Below are positions 30,866 to 41,314 of a DNA stretch of 64,000 nucleotides, piece after piece. Below the pieces are notes generated by a model. The model was not told the DNA's origin. It was given only the letters and a program-made list of their open reading frames with translations, and ran no database searches. Location of the stretch: the NCBI RefSeq assembly GCF_017309185.1, contig NZ_JAEKJZ010000007.1, forward strand, positions 62,001-126,000, read 5' to 3'. How positions within the stretch are numbered: position 1 is the stretch's first letter; the number at the start of each line of letters is the position of its first letter. Position numbers and translations under genes: made by a program. Source of the stretch: Roseibium aggregatum. Lineage in GTDB: Bacteria > Pseudomonadota > Alphaproteobacteria > Rhizobiales > Stappiaceae.

Positions 30866-32929
30866 TCAGGCCGCCTGCCTGCCGGAGCGCTGCAGCGCCT
30901 GATCCGCGGCCTTGCCGGAAAGTTCGGCCATGTGATCGAACGTGGCGGTGAAGCTTGCGACGCCGGCGGTCGCCGACCGGAGTTCGACGATCAGGTCGCC
31001 GATTTCCGCTTCGGGCATCAAGGCCTGCACCTCGTCCCAGCCGAACCAGTCCGGCCGGGCATCGAAACCGAGCAACTGGCCGCGCCGAGCCGAAACAATG
31101 GCATTGATCTTCGCCGTCGCGTCGCTCGGGCAGGCGATGACCACCTTCTGGATCGGCTCGAGAAGCACCGGTTTGCAGTCCTGGAGACCTTCGCGGATCG
31201 CCAGGGCTCCGGCCATCTTGAATGCCTGGTCCGAGCTGTCGACCGAGTGATAGGACCCGTCCGTCAGGCAAACGGAGACATCCACGACTGGAAAGCCCAG
31301 CGGTCCGGTACCCAAAGCCTCCAGAACGCCTTCCTTCACCGAGGGGATATACTGTTTCGGCACGACACCACCCGTGATCGTATCGGAAAACTGCACGTCC
31401 TCACCGCGCGGCAATGGTGCGATTTCCAGGACAACGTCGCCGAACTGGCCATGGCCGCCCGATTGTTTCTTGTGCCGCCCCCTGACCTTGGTTCCCGTCC
31501 TGATTGTCTCCGCGTAAGGCACATGGGGCGTATGGGAGGTGACCTCCAAACCGTATTTTCCCGAAAGCCGTTCCAGGGCCACCCTCAAATGCATCTCGCC
31601 CTGCCCGGCAAGAAGGGTTTCCTGGGTGGTCTGATTTTGCGTGACGGTCAGCGAGCGGTCTTCCTCGGCAAGCTTTGCCAGCGCCGTCGACAGACGCACC
31701 TCGTCCTTGCGCTGGTTCGCTGAAATCGCTGTCGCCAGGGCGGGACTGCGCCTGGTCATTTCAGCGGGGCCGGTCACGGCATCCTGGCTCTGGCAGAGAA
31801 GGTCGCCCGTCTGCACCTCGTCCAGGCGGCCGAGCGCCACGAGATCGCCCTTGCCGGCCGTCGCGATCTTGTTCGCCTGCTGACCGAAAATCGAAAAAAG
31901 ACCGGACACTTTGACTTCCGGCCCGCCGTTGACGAACAGGCAGTCCCCGTCGGAAACCTGACCGTCCAGAATGCGGGCGATGCTGAGCTTTCCGCCGTGC
32001 TGCGTATGCAGGGTCTTGAACACCTGCAGGGCATCGCGCCGACCGGAACCCAGCAACCGCTGTCCGAGTAGATCCACGTTCGGGACCTCGTGACGAAGCG
32101 CCTTCAGCAACCGGCCGACGCCGTTGCCATGTTCCGCGGACCCGAAGAAGACCGGACAGATAACGCCGTCCCGCATTTCATTGACAAGATCGGCGAATAC
32201 GAGATCGCGGTCGGGAGCAATATCCTCCAGAAGCGCTTCCATCAGATCGTCGTCGTGATCGGCCAGAAGCTCCAGCATGGAAAACCGGGCTTCGTGTTCG
32301 CGCGCCCTGTCCTCGTCGGACATGTCGATCCGGGTGCTCGGTTCCTTTTCGTGATAGACGTGCGCCTGTTCCAGCGCCAGGTCGATGAAACCGGTGGCCT
32401 GTCCGCCTTCCCAGATCGGGATCTGCCGCAAGACCAGCGGCACGGAGGATGCCGGCTGCAGGATGTTCAGGACGTCGCGCACCCGGCGGGTGCTCTTGTC
32501 GATCTTGTTGAGAAAGAGAACCCGCGGGATGGCCCGGGCCTCGAGGGATTTCAGGATTAGCTGCAGGGCCGGCACCTTGCGCTCGTCGTCCTCCGCCACG
32601 ACGACGGCCAGATCAACACCGGACAACGCACCGTCCATTTCGCTCAGAAATTCCACGGAGCCCGGACAATCTACAAACACGAAGCGATCGCCGAGGAACT
32701 CCGCGCTGGCGATATTGAGCTCGACGCTCATGCCGTGGGCGCGCGCTTCCGGCGAGGCGTCTCCAATCGTATTGCCTTCCGAAACGCTGCCTTGCCGGGC
32801 GACCGCTTCCGTTCGCGCCAGCAAGGCTTCCAACAGGCTGGTCTTGCCGCTGCCGAACGGGCCGACAAACGCGATGCAGCGCGGCGCATTGCCGGCAGCG
32901 GATCCTTTTCCATTAGAATTTTTGGCCAT
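30866..32929 (-). CDS. Elongation factor G-like translational GTPase (EF-G paralogue)
   Basis: A 687-residue protein with the EF-G domain order. The P-loop is GPFGSGKT (residues 23-30), the G3 motif is DCPG instead of the usual DTPG, G4 is NKID, then come domain II (GKLSIARILDGQVSDGD), domains III-IV (GQGEMHLRVALERL, GGHGQFGDVVLEI) and domain V. It is clearly diverged from the housekeeping fusA and belongs to the EF-G-like group found as a second copy in many bacteria, whose role is not settled. Start at 32929 with GGAGAA upstream. It stands alone, 228 bp from msrP. Confidence 0.88.
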   Translation of the reverse strand: MAKNSNGKGSAAGNAPRCIAFVGPFGSGKTSLLEALLARTEAVARQGSVSEGNTIGDASPEARAHGMSVELNIASAEFLGDRFVFVDCPGSVEFLSEMDGALSGVDLAVVVAEDDERKVPALQLILKSLEARAIPRVLFLNKIDKSTRRVRDVLNILQPASSVPLVLRQIPIWEGGQATGFIDLALEQAHVYHEKEPSTRIDMSDEDRAREHEARFSMLELLADHDDDLMEALLEDIAPDRDLVFADLVNEMRDGVICPVFFGSAEHGNGVGRLLKALRHEVPNVDLLGQRLLGSGRRDALQVFKTLHTQHGGKLSIARILDGQVSDGDCLFVNGGPEVKVSGLFSIFGQQANKIATAGKGDLVALGRLDEVQTGDLLCQSQDAVTGPAEMTRRSPALATAISANQRKDEVRLSTALAKLAEEDRSLTVTQNQTTQETLLAGQGEMHLRVALERLSGKYGLEVTSHTPHVPYAETIRTGTKVRGRHKKQSGGHGQFGDVVLEIAPLPRGEDVQFSDTITGGVVPKQYIPSVKEGVLEALGTGPLGFPVVDVSVCLTDGSYHSVDSSDQAFKMAGALAIREGLQDCKPVLLEPIQKVVIACPSDATAKINAIVSARRGQLLGFDARPDWFGWDEVQALMPEAEIGDLIVELRSATAGVASFTATFDHMAELSGKAADQALQRSGRQAA

Positions 32930-33325
32930 GTTATTTCTCCCGTGTGCTCGAGGGGATCCCCGAAACGACGCGGCAAGGCCGGCGGCAAAGGACGCGGGCC
33001 TTCCGCGTCTCGCCCGAATGGATCCGATGGCCACTGAACCCGTCGCCTCGCGGCATCAAGTTCCAGTCCGGGCCCCGGTCCGGCGGCGCATCGGTCGAGG
33101 CGGTCTCGAATGGTCGCGCCGTTCCGGGACCCAACGCAAGAAAATCTTACGTCGCAGCGCAGCAATTCGCCCGGTCTCCGGGATATGGCTTCACCGCGGC
33201 CTCAACGGCCCTACGAAAAGGGCCACAGCCACACGTTGGCCAATAGGAGCCTTTCACCGGAAAACTGGCAAAGCCCTCTCGCCATCCCTATGTTTGATAG
33301 GATGACGCGGCTGAAAGGAACGGAA
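32930..33325. other. Intergenic stretch before the Gln-rich protein gene
   Basis: About 400 bp, GC-rich; no frame with convincing coding features and no clear hairpin pair. The last 20 bases supply the ribosome site of the next gene. Confidence 0.5.
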
Positions 33326-33622
33326 ATGACCCTTCGAAAGTGGCTTTTGGCACTCGGCTTGACAGCGCTCCTCACCAGCCCGGCGGCGGCGCAAAACAAC
33401 CAGCTGCGCGGCTTGCCTCAATCGGGCTCCATCCTGCCGTCCGCCCAGCAGCAGCTCAATCAGAACCTCCAGAATCAGAAATCTCAATTCTCGACCCGCC
33501 AGCAGATCCAGCAAAACAACCGGCTCCAGCGCACGCAGCAGATCAACCGCCTCAACAACCAGCCCAACCTGAGGCTTCCTCCCTGTCCGAGCACGGATGC
33601 CGCCTGCCCGCAAAACAGGTGA
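33326..33622 (+). CDS. Small secreted Gln/Asn-rich protein
   Basis: A 98-residue protein with a clear signal peptide (MTLRKWLLALGLTALLTSP, cut after AAA) and a mature chain of about 75 residues dominated by Gln, Asn and Arg (QQQLNQNLQNQKSQ, QQIQQNNRLQRTQQINRL). Two cysteines near the C-terminus (PPCPSTDAACPQNR) could form a disulfide. AAGGAACGG precedes the ATG. It resembles no family I know; low-complexity exported proteins of this kind are common in Rhizobiales. Confidence 0.75.
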   Translation: MTLRKWLLALGLTALLTSPAAAQNNQLRGLPQSGSILPSAQQQLNQNLQNQKSQFSTRQQIQQNNRLQRTQQINRLNNQPNLRLPPCPSTDAACPQNR

Positions 33623-33629
33623 TGCCAAC

Positions 33630-33653
33630 AAAAACGGGCGGCTGAAGCCGCCC
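33630..33653 (-). terminator. Bidirectional terminator between the Gln-rich gene and aatA
   Basis: Stem GGGCGGC/GCCGCCC (33636-33642, 33647-33653) with loop TGAA. On the minus strand it is followed by GTTTTTG, giving a good terminator 31 bases after the aminotransferase stop. Confidence 0.75.
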
Positions 33654-33683
33654 GCCGGTGTGATGCGTCTCCCTTAAGGGACG

Positions 33684-34964
<1,281 letters not shown>

Positions 34965-35062
34965 CTATCTCGACGGCAAAGAAGATTTAAGGACGACGGA
35001 GCCGGACAAAGCGAATGCGGACGCTTCCGGCTAACGAACGCGCCCAAGAAGAGCGGAGCGGA

Positions 35063-36193
35063 TCAGCTCCGTGTCTCAAGGATCAGCTTAGCCTCGTCCT
35101 TTTCCTTGTCCACAATGGTACACTTGAACCGCTTCTTTTTGGTTTGTCCGTTCAAGACGCTGACCGGTACCGATATCGGAAGTTCCGATCCCTGTTGCGC
35201 GGCTTCCAGCATCTGGCTGAAATTGTTGGGGTGAAGCAGCGTTTCGGTGATCGGCCTGCTCGAAACGATGTCCGGCGTCAGGTGGTAGGCTTTCATGGCG
35301 GACTTGTTGGCGGCCACGATCATGCGCGACTTGGCGTTGACCACCAGGATCGGCGCGCTGCAGACTTCAAAGACCTTCGCGAAATCGACATCCCCACCGG
35401 CCTGCCCGGCAGAGAACAGCACGCCACCGACGACCGCGCCGATCCGGAAATACATGGCTTCGTAGCTCAGTTCGAGACTGTCGTTGCTCGCCAGAAGGAA
35501 TTTTCCGTGTCCGGTCGCACTGGCCCGACGCGTCAGTGCGGCGATAGCGAGCGAAACGATGGTCCGCCCGACCCGGTTCTGAATATGAGCGATATTCCGG
35601 CCGAGAATCAGACGGGCATCCTCGATCTGGAAACTCTTGACGAAACCGTCGCTGACAAAGCGGACATATCCGAAATTGTCGACCAGCAGGACCACCCGCG
35701 TGGACGACGCGACGAAATGCTGAAGGATGGGCGCGAGACCGAGGGCGATCCGTCCGGGATTGCCGTCGCCTTCGCCTATGGAGGGGAAACAGATCGCGAG
35801 GATTTTTCCGTCAGGCAGTTCATAGCGATACGCTACGATCGGAATCCCCGGAATGCGGTGATCCGGTCCGCCGCCGACGTCGAACGGTCCCGCCTGCCCG
35901 TCCCGGATCGCTCCCTGGACAAGGCGCAGAATCGTCTTGCGGTCTTCCGGAGACAGGTGGCGCAAGGCCTGATTGGACGGTGCTTCCTGCAGGTCCTTGA
36001 CTTCACTGCTCAGGGTCTGCGACCCGACTTCGTGCCAAAGAATGGATTTCTTGCTGATGTCGGCGATGAAAAACTGCAATCCGGCAAGGGAAAGCGCGGG
36101 CGGTTCGCCTTCCTTGACCTCGGTTTCCGCTTCCGGCGTGTCCGGTTCCTGGGAATCCTGATTTTCTGGTGACTGCGCTGCGAGAACTGCCAT
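35063..36193 (-). CDS. PAS-domain-containing protein
   Basis: A 376-residue protein with no membrane segment. After an acidic N-terminus (DSQEPDTPEAETEVKEGEP) comes a region of unknown fold. A central segment (VVLLVDNFGYVRFVSDGFVKSF) and a C-terminal one (APILVVNAKSRMIVAANKSAMKAYHL) look like two PAS sensor domains. No output module (kinase, GGDEF, HTH) is present, so it would act by partner binding. It starts at the ATG at 36193; an upstream TTG at 36256 is in frame. No neighbour suggests its signal. Confidence 0.75.
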   Translation of the reverse strand: MAVLAAQSPENQDSQEPDTPEAETEVKEGEPPALSLAGLQFFIADISKKSILWHEVGSQTLSSEVKDLQEAPSNQALRHLSPEDRKTILRLVQGAIRDGQAGPFDVGGGPDHRIPGIPIVAYRYELPDGKILAICFPSIGEGDGNPGRIALGLAPILQHFVASSTRVVLLVDNFGYVRFVSDGFVKSFQIEDARLILGRNIAHIQNRVGRTIVSLAIAALTRRASATGHGKFLLASNDSLELSYEAMYFRIGAVVGGVLFSAGQAGGDVDFAKVFEVCSAPILVVNAKSRMIVAANKSAMKAYHLTPDIVSSRPITETLLHPNNFSQMLEAAQQGSELPISVPVSVLNGQTKKKRFKCTIVDKEKDEAKLILETRS

Positions 36194-36512
36194 TCCATGC
36201 CCGACATGTTTGAGACGATCTACCGGGAACGAAGTATGCTTTTGAAAAGAAAACAAACATTAAAGGAGCATTGTAAAATGATGAAATTTTCGCGCAAAAC
36301 ACAAGATTAACGCAGCGTATTCCTTGAGGGGCTGGCCTCAATATTGCAACTTTTACGAAGTGAACAATTTTCCTATGCCGTTACGGCATGTTAAGACATG
36401 CTGAGCCTGCCTGAAAAAAGTCACAAAAACAGTCGGCAGAAGCCAGATTGCAGTCAGTATGGCGGCGCAATTCCGGGAGAAAGTGACTTCCATTGAAGAC
36501 GATGGAGGCCTC
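36194..36512. other. Intergenic promoter region between divergent genes
   Basis: About 320 AT-rich bases between the PAS gene and the small membrane protein. A short palindrome, ATGCCG-TTA-CGGCAT (36375-36389), could be a regulator site. No gene seen. Confidence 0.4.
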
Positions 36513-36755
36513 ATGCGCATTTCCAGTTCGAAAGAACCGCAAAACATATCCGCAACCGACCGCATCCGGACGACAACCCTGTATGCGCTGGCCACGGCGG
36601 CTCTTCTGTCGATGGCAGCCGTTATGAATCCCTCGCTTTTGTTGCCGTTAACGGCCTTTGTTGTCATGGCGGTGTCCACCGGGCTTCTGGGACGACGCCT
36701 TTTCAACGATCTGACCGCCGCCTCCGATCACTCCGGCGGCACCGGAAGAACCTGA
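36513..36755 (+). CDS. Small membrane protein, two helices
   Basis: An 80-residue protein with polar ends and two adjoining hydrophobic segments (TLYALATAALLSMAAVM and LLLPLTAFVVMAVSTGLLG). GGAGG sits six bases before the ATG at 36513, which is why I do not use the longer frame from 36459. No family recognised. It probably forms a unit with the next small gene, 69 bp on. Confidence 0.65.
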   Translation: MRISSSKEPQNISATDRIRTTTLYALATAALLSMAAVMNPSLLLPLTAFVVMAVSTGLLGRRLFNDLTAASDHSGGTGRT

Positions 36756-36824
36756 CACCCGGCGAAATCAGACCGCCCGGGAACTCGCGTAAAACAAACC
36801 GACAAAAGCTGCCGACACGCAACA

Positions 36825-37124
36825 ATGACAAAAGACGAAGCAAACGATCCGGTCAAAGCCTCATCTCAAGAGACCCCGGTCAGGGCCAAAACTCAGGCCT
36901 CGCCCGCCTCCGGAAAGTCCCCGCCCCGAAAGAATGAACTGCGGGAAGCCCGACCGCTTCTGCAGGCCATTTTCCTCGGACTTCTGCTTGCCAGCGGCCT
37001 CGTCGCTGCCGCCGCCATGGCAAATCCGGGAGGAAAGGAACTCTCCGAAGAGCTCCGGGTCCCGGTCGACATTCCCGCAGCGCCTCAGTCTTCCGGCACC
37101 CGGACGACCGGCAGGACTTTCTAA
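36825..37124 (+). CDS. Small single-pass membrane protein
   Basis: A 99-residue protein: a hydrophilic Pro/Lys-rich first half (QASPASGKSPPRKNE), one membrane helix (LLQAIFLGLLLASGLVAAAAM) and a short tail outside. No family recognised. The ribosome site is weak. It is convergent with the LuxR-hydrolase gene. Confidence 0.55.
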   Translation: MTKDEANDPVKASSQETPVRAKTQASPASGKSPPRKNELREARPLLQAIFLGLLLASGLVAAAAMANPGGKELSEELRVPVDIPAAPQSSGTRTTGRTF

Positions 37125-37152
37125 ACCCTGACCAGCCACAACCGGCGGGCAA

Positions 37153-38835
37153 TCACAAGCCGCTTTCAGTCCGTCTGAGCTGTGAAATCACGTGCTGCCA
37201 ATGGCTGAACGGAAGTGTGTGTCCCGCCTCCTCCACCCAGGAAATCTCCCCGCCAACCGTCGCGGCAAGGGCCTTAATCCTTTCAGCATGGATTGAGGCG
37301 TCTTCCGTTCCGTGGAGAAAATGAACGGGGGCTTCGATTTGACCGACGCGGGCCAACCAATTGGATGCGATCATCCGGCAGTCGTTGATGAAACCGTCCG
37401 ATCCGTTTTCGACATGAAAATGGTGCCCGGTCCACATCAGCTCGAGAACCTCCGGATCCTCGCAAGCCGAAAGATCCGCGCGGGCTCCTCCGAAAACAGT
37501 TCTCGCAAACCGCTCCGCGCCTTCCTTTTTCAGTTTCCGGTCGCCAAGAACGGCCAGGTATCGCAGGAGTGGAGGTGAAATCCTTGCCAGTATAGCGAAA
37601 ATTCTCTGCTGCTGAGGTGCCGTAGCAAAATCGGACAGGCTTCTCATTGGAGGCTGCGCAGCCACACAAAGCACCGATTTGAGATGGTCGTTCAAATGAC
37701 TGGCCGCTGTGAGGGCAAAGATTACGCCGACATCGTATGCCACGATGGAAAATTGCCGCGCGTTCAGATGACTTGCCAGCCGTTTAAGGTCTTCCGCATA
37801 GACGTCCGGTTGATCGAGAGCCAGCGGATTGCCGGAAGTTTGCCCATGCCAGGGACGCGCCGGTGCAACCATTCTTATCCCTGTCCGCCGCATTACCCTG
37901 TCAGCTTCCTGCGGCAAGCGGACCCCGCCCAGACAACCGTGAAGAAAGAACACCAGATCACCTGCCGGGCTGCCCTGTTCGCAATACTCAAGGCTCCTGC
38001 CATCCGGCAGCGTCAGGGTAAGACGGTCCCATTCCCTGTGCTGTTCGCCGTCGACGCGCGACGAAACCGCGACGGCACGGGCGAGCTGTACGGCTTCTTG
38101 CATGCCATCGGCTTCCAGTTTCTGAATGATGGCCCGTATCTGCTGGCGCACTGTCTCGACGGAGCGTCCACGCAAACGGGCGGTCTCCGCAGGTGAGTGA
38201 CCGTCCGTCAGCAAACCGAGGACTTCGGTTTCAGAAGCCGTGAGACCGTAAAGAACTTGCGTGGCTCTGGCAGCGTTTTCGTGCCAAAGAGCGTCCATGG
38301 CCGCGACACGCGCCAGTCCGGCTTTTCCTGAAGCCTCCACGATCATCACAACCGGTCTGCCGGTGCGTTGGTTGTTCAGGCGAAGGACCGGCGCGTGGTC
38401 GGTGCGTCCCCCGGCGAACCGGCAAAGTTTTTGAAGAACCCCACTGTCAGGCAAAAGAAGGCCCAGGCCGTCCCCGTCCTCAATCCCGAAGAGATCTTCC
38501 GCGATCCGGTTGGGGTTCAAGATCTTGGCTGTTTGGTCGGTGAAAAAGACGGGCCGTAACCGTTCCTCCTCTTCACCGCCAGGGAGCGTCGCAAGCAATT
38601 CTTCCGCTTGAGCGATATGCTTTTCGCATTCCTGTCGAAGCTCATCAAATCCAGCCGTTTCGGTGACACCGTTTGCAAGAGCGCTTTCCGCATGAGCAAT
38701 CAATGTATTGAAACGGCGTTCGTCCAACGCGGCTGAATAAAGGGATCCGATAAGATCCGGAACGGAATTCTTCAAAACAGCTTTCTTGCAACAGGTTACG
38801 GCTTTTGCGGTTAGCTTATAACCAAGTTTGGGCAT
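37153..38835 (-). CDS. LuxR-type helix-turn-helix fused to an alpha/beta hydrolase
   Basis: A 560-residue fusion. Residues about 90-190 look like a PAS-like sensor (RPVFFTDQTAKILNPNRIAEDLF). A LuxR/FixJ helix-turn-helix is at 195-250 (YGLTASETEVLGLLTDGHSPA, then RSVETVRQQIRAIIQKL). Residues 268-560 are an alpha/beta hydrolase: oxyanion HG (299-300), nucleophile elbow AYDVG with Asp368, acid in HGTEDAS (D512) and H539 in AGHT. An Asp nucleophile is typical of haloalkane dehalogenases and epoxide hydrolases rather than esterases. The DNA-binding domain is internal, not terminal, which is unusual. I start at the ATG at 38835; longer non-ATG starts exist. It diverges from a secreted-protein gene. 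Confidence 0.85.
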   Translation of the reverse strand: MPKLGYKLTAKAVTCCKKAVLKNSVPDLIGSLYSAALDERRFNTLIAHAESALANGVTETAGFDELRQECEKHIAQAEELLATLPGGEEEERLRPVFFTDQTAKILNPNRIAEDLFGIEDGDGLGLLLPDSGVLQKLCRFAGGRTDHAPVLRLNNQRTGRPVVMIVEASGKAGLARVAAMDALWHENAARATQVLYGLTASETEVLGLLTDGHSPAETARLRGRSVETVRQQIRAIIQKLEADGMQEAVQLARAVAVSSRVDGEQHREWDRLTLTLPDGRSLEYCEQGSPAGDLVFFLHGCLGGVRLPQEADRVMRRTGIRMVAPARPWHGQTSGNPLALDQPDVYAEDLKRLASHLNARQFSIVAYDVGVIFALTAASHLNDHLKSVLCVAAQPPMRSLSDFATAPQQQRIFAILARISPPLLRYLAVLGDRKLKKEGAERFARTVFGGARADLSACEDPEVLELMWTGHHFHVENGSDGFINDCRMIASNWLARVGQIEAPVHFLHGTEDASIHAERIKALAATVGGEISWVEEAGHTLPFSHWQHVISQLRRTESGL

Positions 38836-38904
38836 GTCCACCCAAAACAACCCGTCTAAACGGATGCCCACAAGGAGAGATTCTTCCAGGGGCTCTGAGA
38901 CTTC

Positions 38905-39723
38905 ATGCAAAAAACTGTTCTAACCGGCGCATTGCTGCTGATCTCATTGACCGGGACGGCTTTTGCGGAATGCAATCCCGCCATAGTTACGATCCGCGAA
39001 GGGCAACAGCCCCGCTATTCCGTCCCCGACAAGAAGGACCTTTCAGCGGCCGAACAGAATTTTGGAGCCGCCCCTGGCGCCGATCACGTGCTCGTCGTCG
39101 ACAGCAGCGACGGAGCGGGCTATTGGATCGCACGGGACCGGGTCGAAGACGCCGTTTTTCTTCTGAACGGTGCCCCCTCCGCCTTCCGATACTCCGGTCC
39201 GGATCATTGTGCCCCCGGAGACCTGCCGATCGGCCTGAACGAAGAGCAGAATCAGGAAATTCCTCTCTTCCTGGAGACCTCGACCGGTCTTCAGCCCCGC
39301 AACGGCCTCTGGCGTTTGCAGATGGGAACTCCGGAGACAAGGGCCTGCCCGGAGATGATGCGTATGGCCATGGGCCGGAAAATTCCGGTTTCCCTGTCGG
39401 CTTTCGAGGCCCCCCGCCCTCTCAAGGTCTCCGCACCGTTCCATCCGGGCCAGCTCGACATGTCACAAGAAATGAAGGTCGACTGGCAGGCCGTTGGCGA
39501 CAACACCTGGCGGACGCAGGCGTTGCAAGAAGTCTTTTCCCAGTTGCCACAAAACGGCGGCATGGGGTCGGAACTGATCTGGGAGCTCAAGGTCCTCGCC
39601 GAGGACAAGATCAGGCACAGCTCCATCCTGAAGGTCGTCATCCCCGCTGAGGCCGCAACGGCGCTGGGCGGTGACACCTGCATCATCGAGACCGTGAGCC
39701 ACTGGGTCCGCGTCGGCAACTAG
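38905..39723 (+). CDS. Secreted protein of unknown function
   Basis: A 272-residue protein with a signal peptide (MQKTVLTGALLLISLTGTA, cut after FAE or FA). The mature chain has four to five cysteines, including ECNPAIV, HCAPGD, RACPEM and GDTCIIE, suggesting disulfides in the periplasm. No domain recognised. It starts 69 bp from the divergent LuxR-hydrolase gene and lies 67 bp before the VWA gene, with which it may form an operon. Confidence 0.75.
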   Translation: MQKTVLTGALLLISLTGTAFAECNPAIVTIREGQQPRYSVPDKKDLSAAEQNFGAAPGADHVLVVDSSDGAGYWIARDRVEDAVFLLNGAPSAFRYSGPDHCAPGDLPIGLNEEQNQEIPLFLETSTGLQPRNGLWRLQMGTPETRACPEMMRMAMGRKIPVSLSAFEAPRPLKVSAPFHPGQLDMSQEMKVDWQAVGDNTWRTQALQEVFSQLPQNGGMGSELIWELKVLAEDKIRHSSILKVVIPAEAATALGGDTCIIETVSHWVRVGN

Positions 39724-39790
39724 CGGCCGCAACCTGTGCCGGTCGCCGAAATTTCGAATTAATCCGTTTTAGTTTTCAGGAAATGCTAAG

Positions 39791-41236
39791 ATGAAGTTTT
39801 CAAAAACCTTGCTGGTTCTCGCTCTCCTGCCTTTGTGCCTTCCGGTGCGGGCAGCCGCCGAAAGCCCCACCCCGAAAACCACGCTTGTTCTCGATGCCTC
39901 CGGCTCCATGTGGGGACAGATCGACGGCAAGGCAAAGATCTCCATCGCCCAGGACGTCGTCGGCGATCTCATCCGAAGCCTGCCGGAGGAAATGGAACTC
40001 GGCCTGACGGTTTACGGTCACCGGCGCAAGGGAGACTGCAACGATATCGAAAACCTGATCGAACCTGCGAGCGGACAGCGCGATGCAATCGTCACCAGCG
40101 TCAACGCCATAAGTCCCAAGGGCAAAACGCCTCTTTCCGCCGCCGTTCTGCAGGCAGCCAAGGCGCTGCGCCACACCGAGGAGAAGGCCAGCGTCATTCT
40201 GATTTCCGATGGCGAGGAAACATGTGACCTCGACCCCTGCGTCGTCGGCAAAGAGCTGGAAAAAAGCGGCGTCGATTTCACGGTGCACGTTGTTGGCTTC
40301 GACATCGCCGACGACAAGACCCGCCGGCAGCTTCAGTGTCTCGCAGCCGAAACCGGCGGCACCTACCACAGCGCCAACAATGCGGCGAGCCTTGGCGAGG
40401 CTTTGAATGCCGTGGCAACGCCGGGCCCGGAGCCAGAGCCAAAGAAAGCTGACCTGTCCGCGCCGCGGAAAGCCGACGCCGGAGAGATCATATCCGTTTC
40501 CTGGCAGGGGCCCGGAAAAGAGGGCGACTTTGTCGCTCTGGTCCCTCAAGGTGCCGGCAGCGGTGACTTGCTCGCCAGCGCCGACCTGCGTGAGGGCAAT
40601 CCCGTCCCGCTGAAAGTCGCACCGGAACTCGGCCGGCACGAACTGGTCTATGTCGACTACGCGAGCGGGCAAGTGCTGGCCCGTGCCCCGCTGGACATCG
40701 TCGAGGCAACGGCGCGCCTGATCCTGCCGGATGTCGTCAAGGCGGGGGGATCCGTTCAGGTCGAATGGAGCGGCCCGAACAATCCCGGCGATCACATCGG
40801 CATAGCGCGCTCCGGTGCGCCATTGCCTGAATACACGTTCTTTTTTGAAACCGCCGAGGCTCCCGACGGACATTTGCGGCTTCCGTCAGAACCCGGCTCC
40901 TACGAGGTTCGCTATATCGCCAACACGGATCCCCGCACGATCCTGTCGGCCAGGGCGGTCACGGTCGAGGACGTGAACCTGAGCCTGAAGGCGCCGCCAA
41001 CCGCAAAGGTAGGTGAAACAATAAGCGTGCTTTGGAACGGCACCACGAACCCGAAGGATTATATCGCCTTCTCCCGTCCGGGTGAGCCGCTGCCGCATAT
41101 CGTCACGATGGCGGAGACCGGCGAAGGCAATCCTCTTTCCGTACCCGTTCCGGAAGACCCCGGCACCTACGAGTTGCGGTATTATTTTGCCGAAGGCGAC
41201 CGGGTCGTGCGCAAGCTTACCGTGACCGTCGAATAG
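39791..41236 (+). CDS. Secreted von Willebrand factor A domain protein with three C-terminal repeats
   Basis: A 481-residue exported protein. After the signal peptide (LLVLALLPLCLPVRAAA), a VWA domain spans about 30-205 with an intact metal site DASGSMWG (D35, S37, S39) and SDGEETCD. Then come three beta-sandwich-like repeats of about 85-90 residues, each with a GxxxSVxWxGP-type core: AGEIISVSWQGPGKEGDFVAL, AGGSVQVEWSGPNNPGDHIGI and VGETISVLWNGTTNPKDYIAF (each shortened here to its core). VWA proteins bind ligands through the metal. It sits between a secreted protein and a membrane protein, probably one operon. Confidence 0.85.
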   Translation: MKFSKTLLVLALLPLCLPVRAAAESPTPKTTLVLDASGSMWGQIDGKAKISIAQDVVGDLIRSLPEEMELGLTVYGHRRKGDCNDIENLIEPASGQRDAIVTSVNAISPKGKTPLSAAVLQAAKALRHTEEKASVILISDGEETCDLDPCVVGKELEKSGVDFTVHVVGFDIADDKTRRQLQCLAAETGGTYHSANNAASLGEALNAVATPGPEPEPKKADLSAPRKADAGEIISVSWQGPGKEGDFVALVPQGAGSGDLLASADLREGNPVPLKVAPELGRHELVYVDYASGQVLARAPLDIVEATARLILPDVVKAGGSVQVEWSGPNNPGDHIGIARSGAPLPEYTFFFETAEAPDGHLRLPSEPGSYEVRYIANTDPRTILSARAVTVEDVNLSLKAPPTAKVGETISVLWNGTTNPKDYIAFSRPGEPLPHIVTMAETGEGNPLSVPVPEDPGTYELRYYFAEGDRVVRKLTVTVE

Positions 41237-41314
41237 CCCGCCATTTCGAACCCTGCTCCACCTCCCGCCCGCCTGTGCGGGTGGGCAAACCCGAGCCGGA
41301 CGCTGGAGACCTTC

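Noticed and set aside
36825-37124. Idea that the two small membrane genes are a toxin-antitoxin pair
   Set aside because: Neither shows a toxin or antitoxin pattern, they do not overlap, and membrane topology alone is not evidence.
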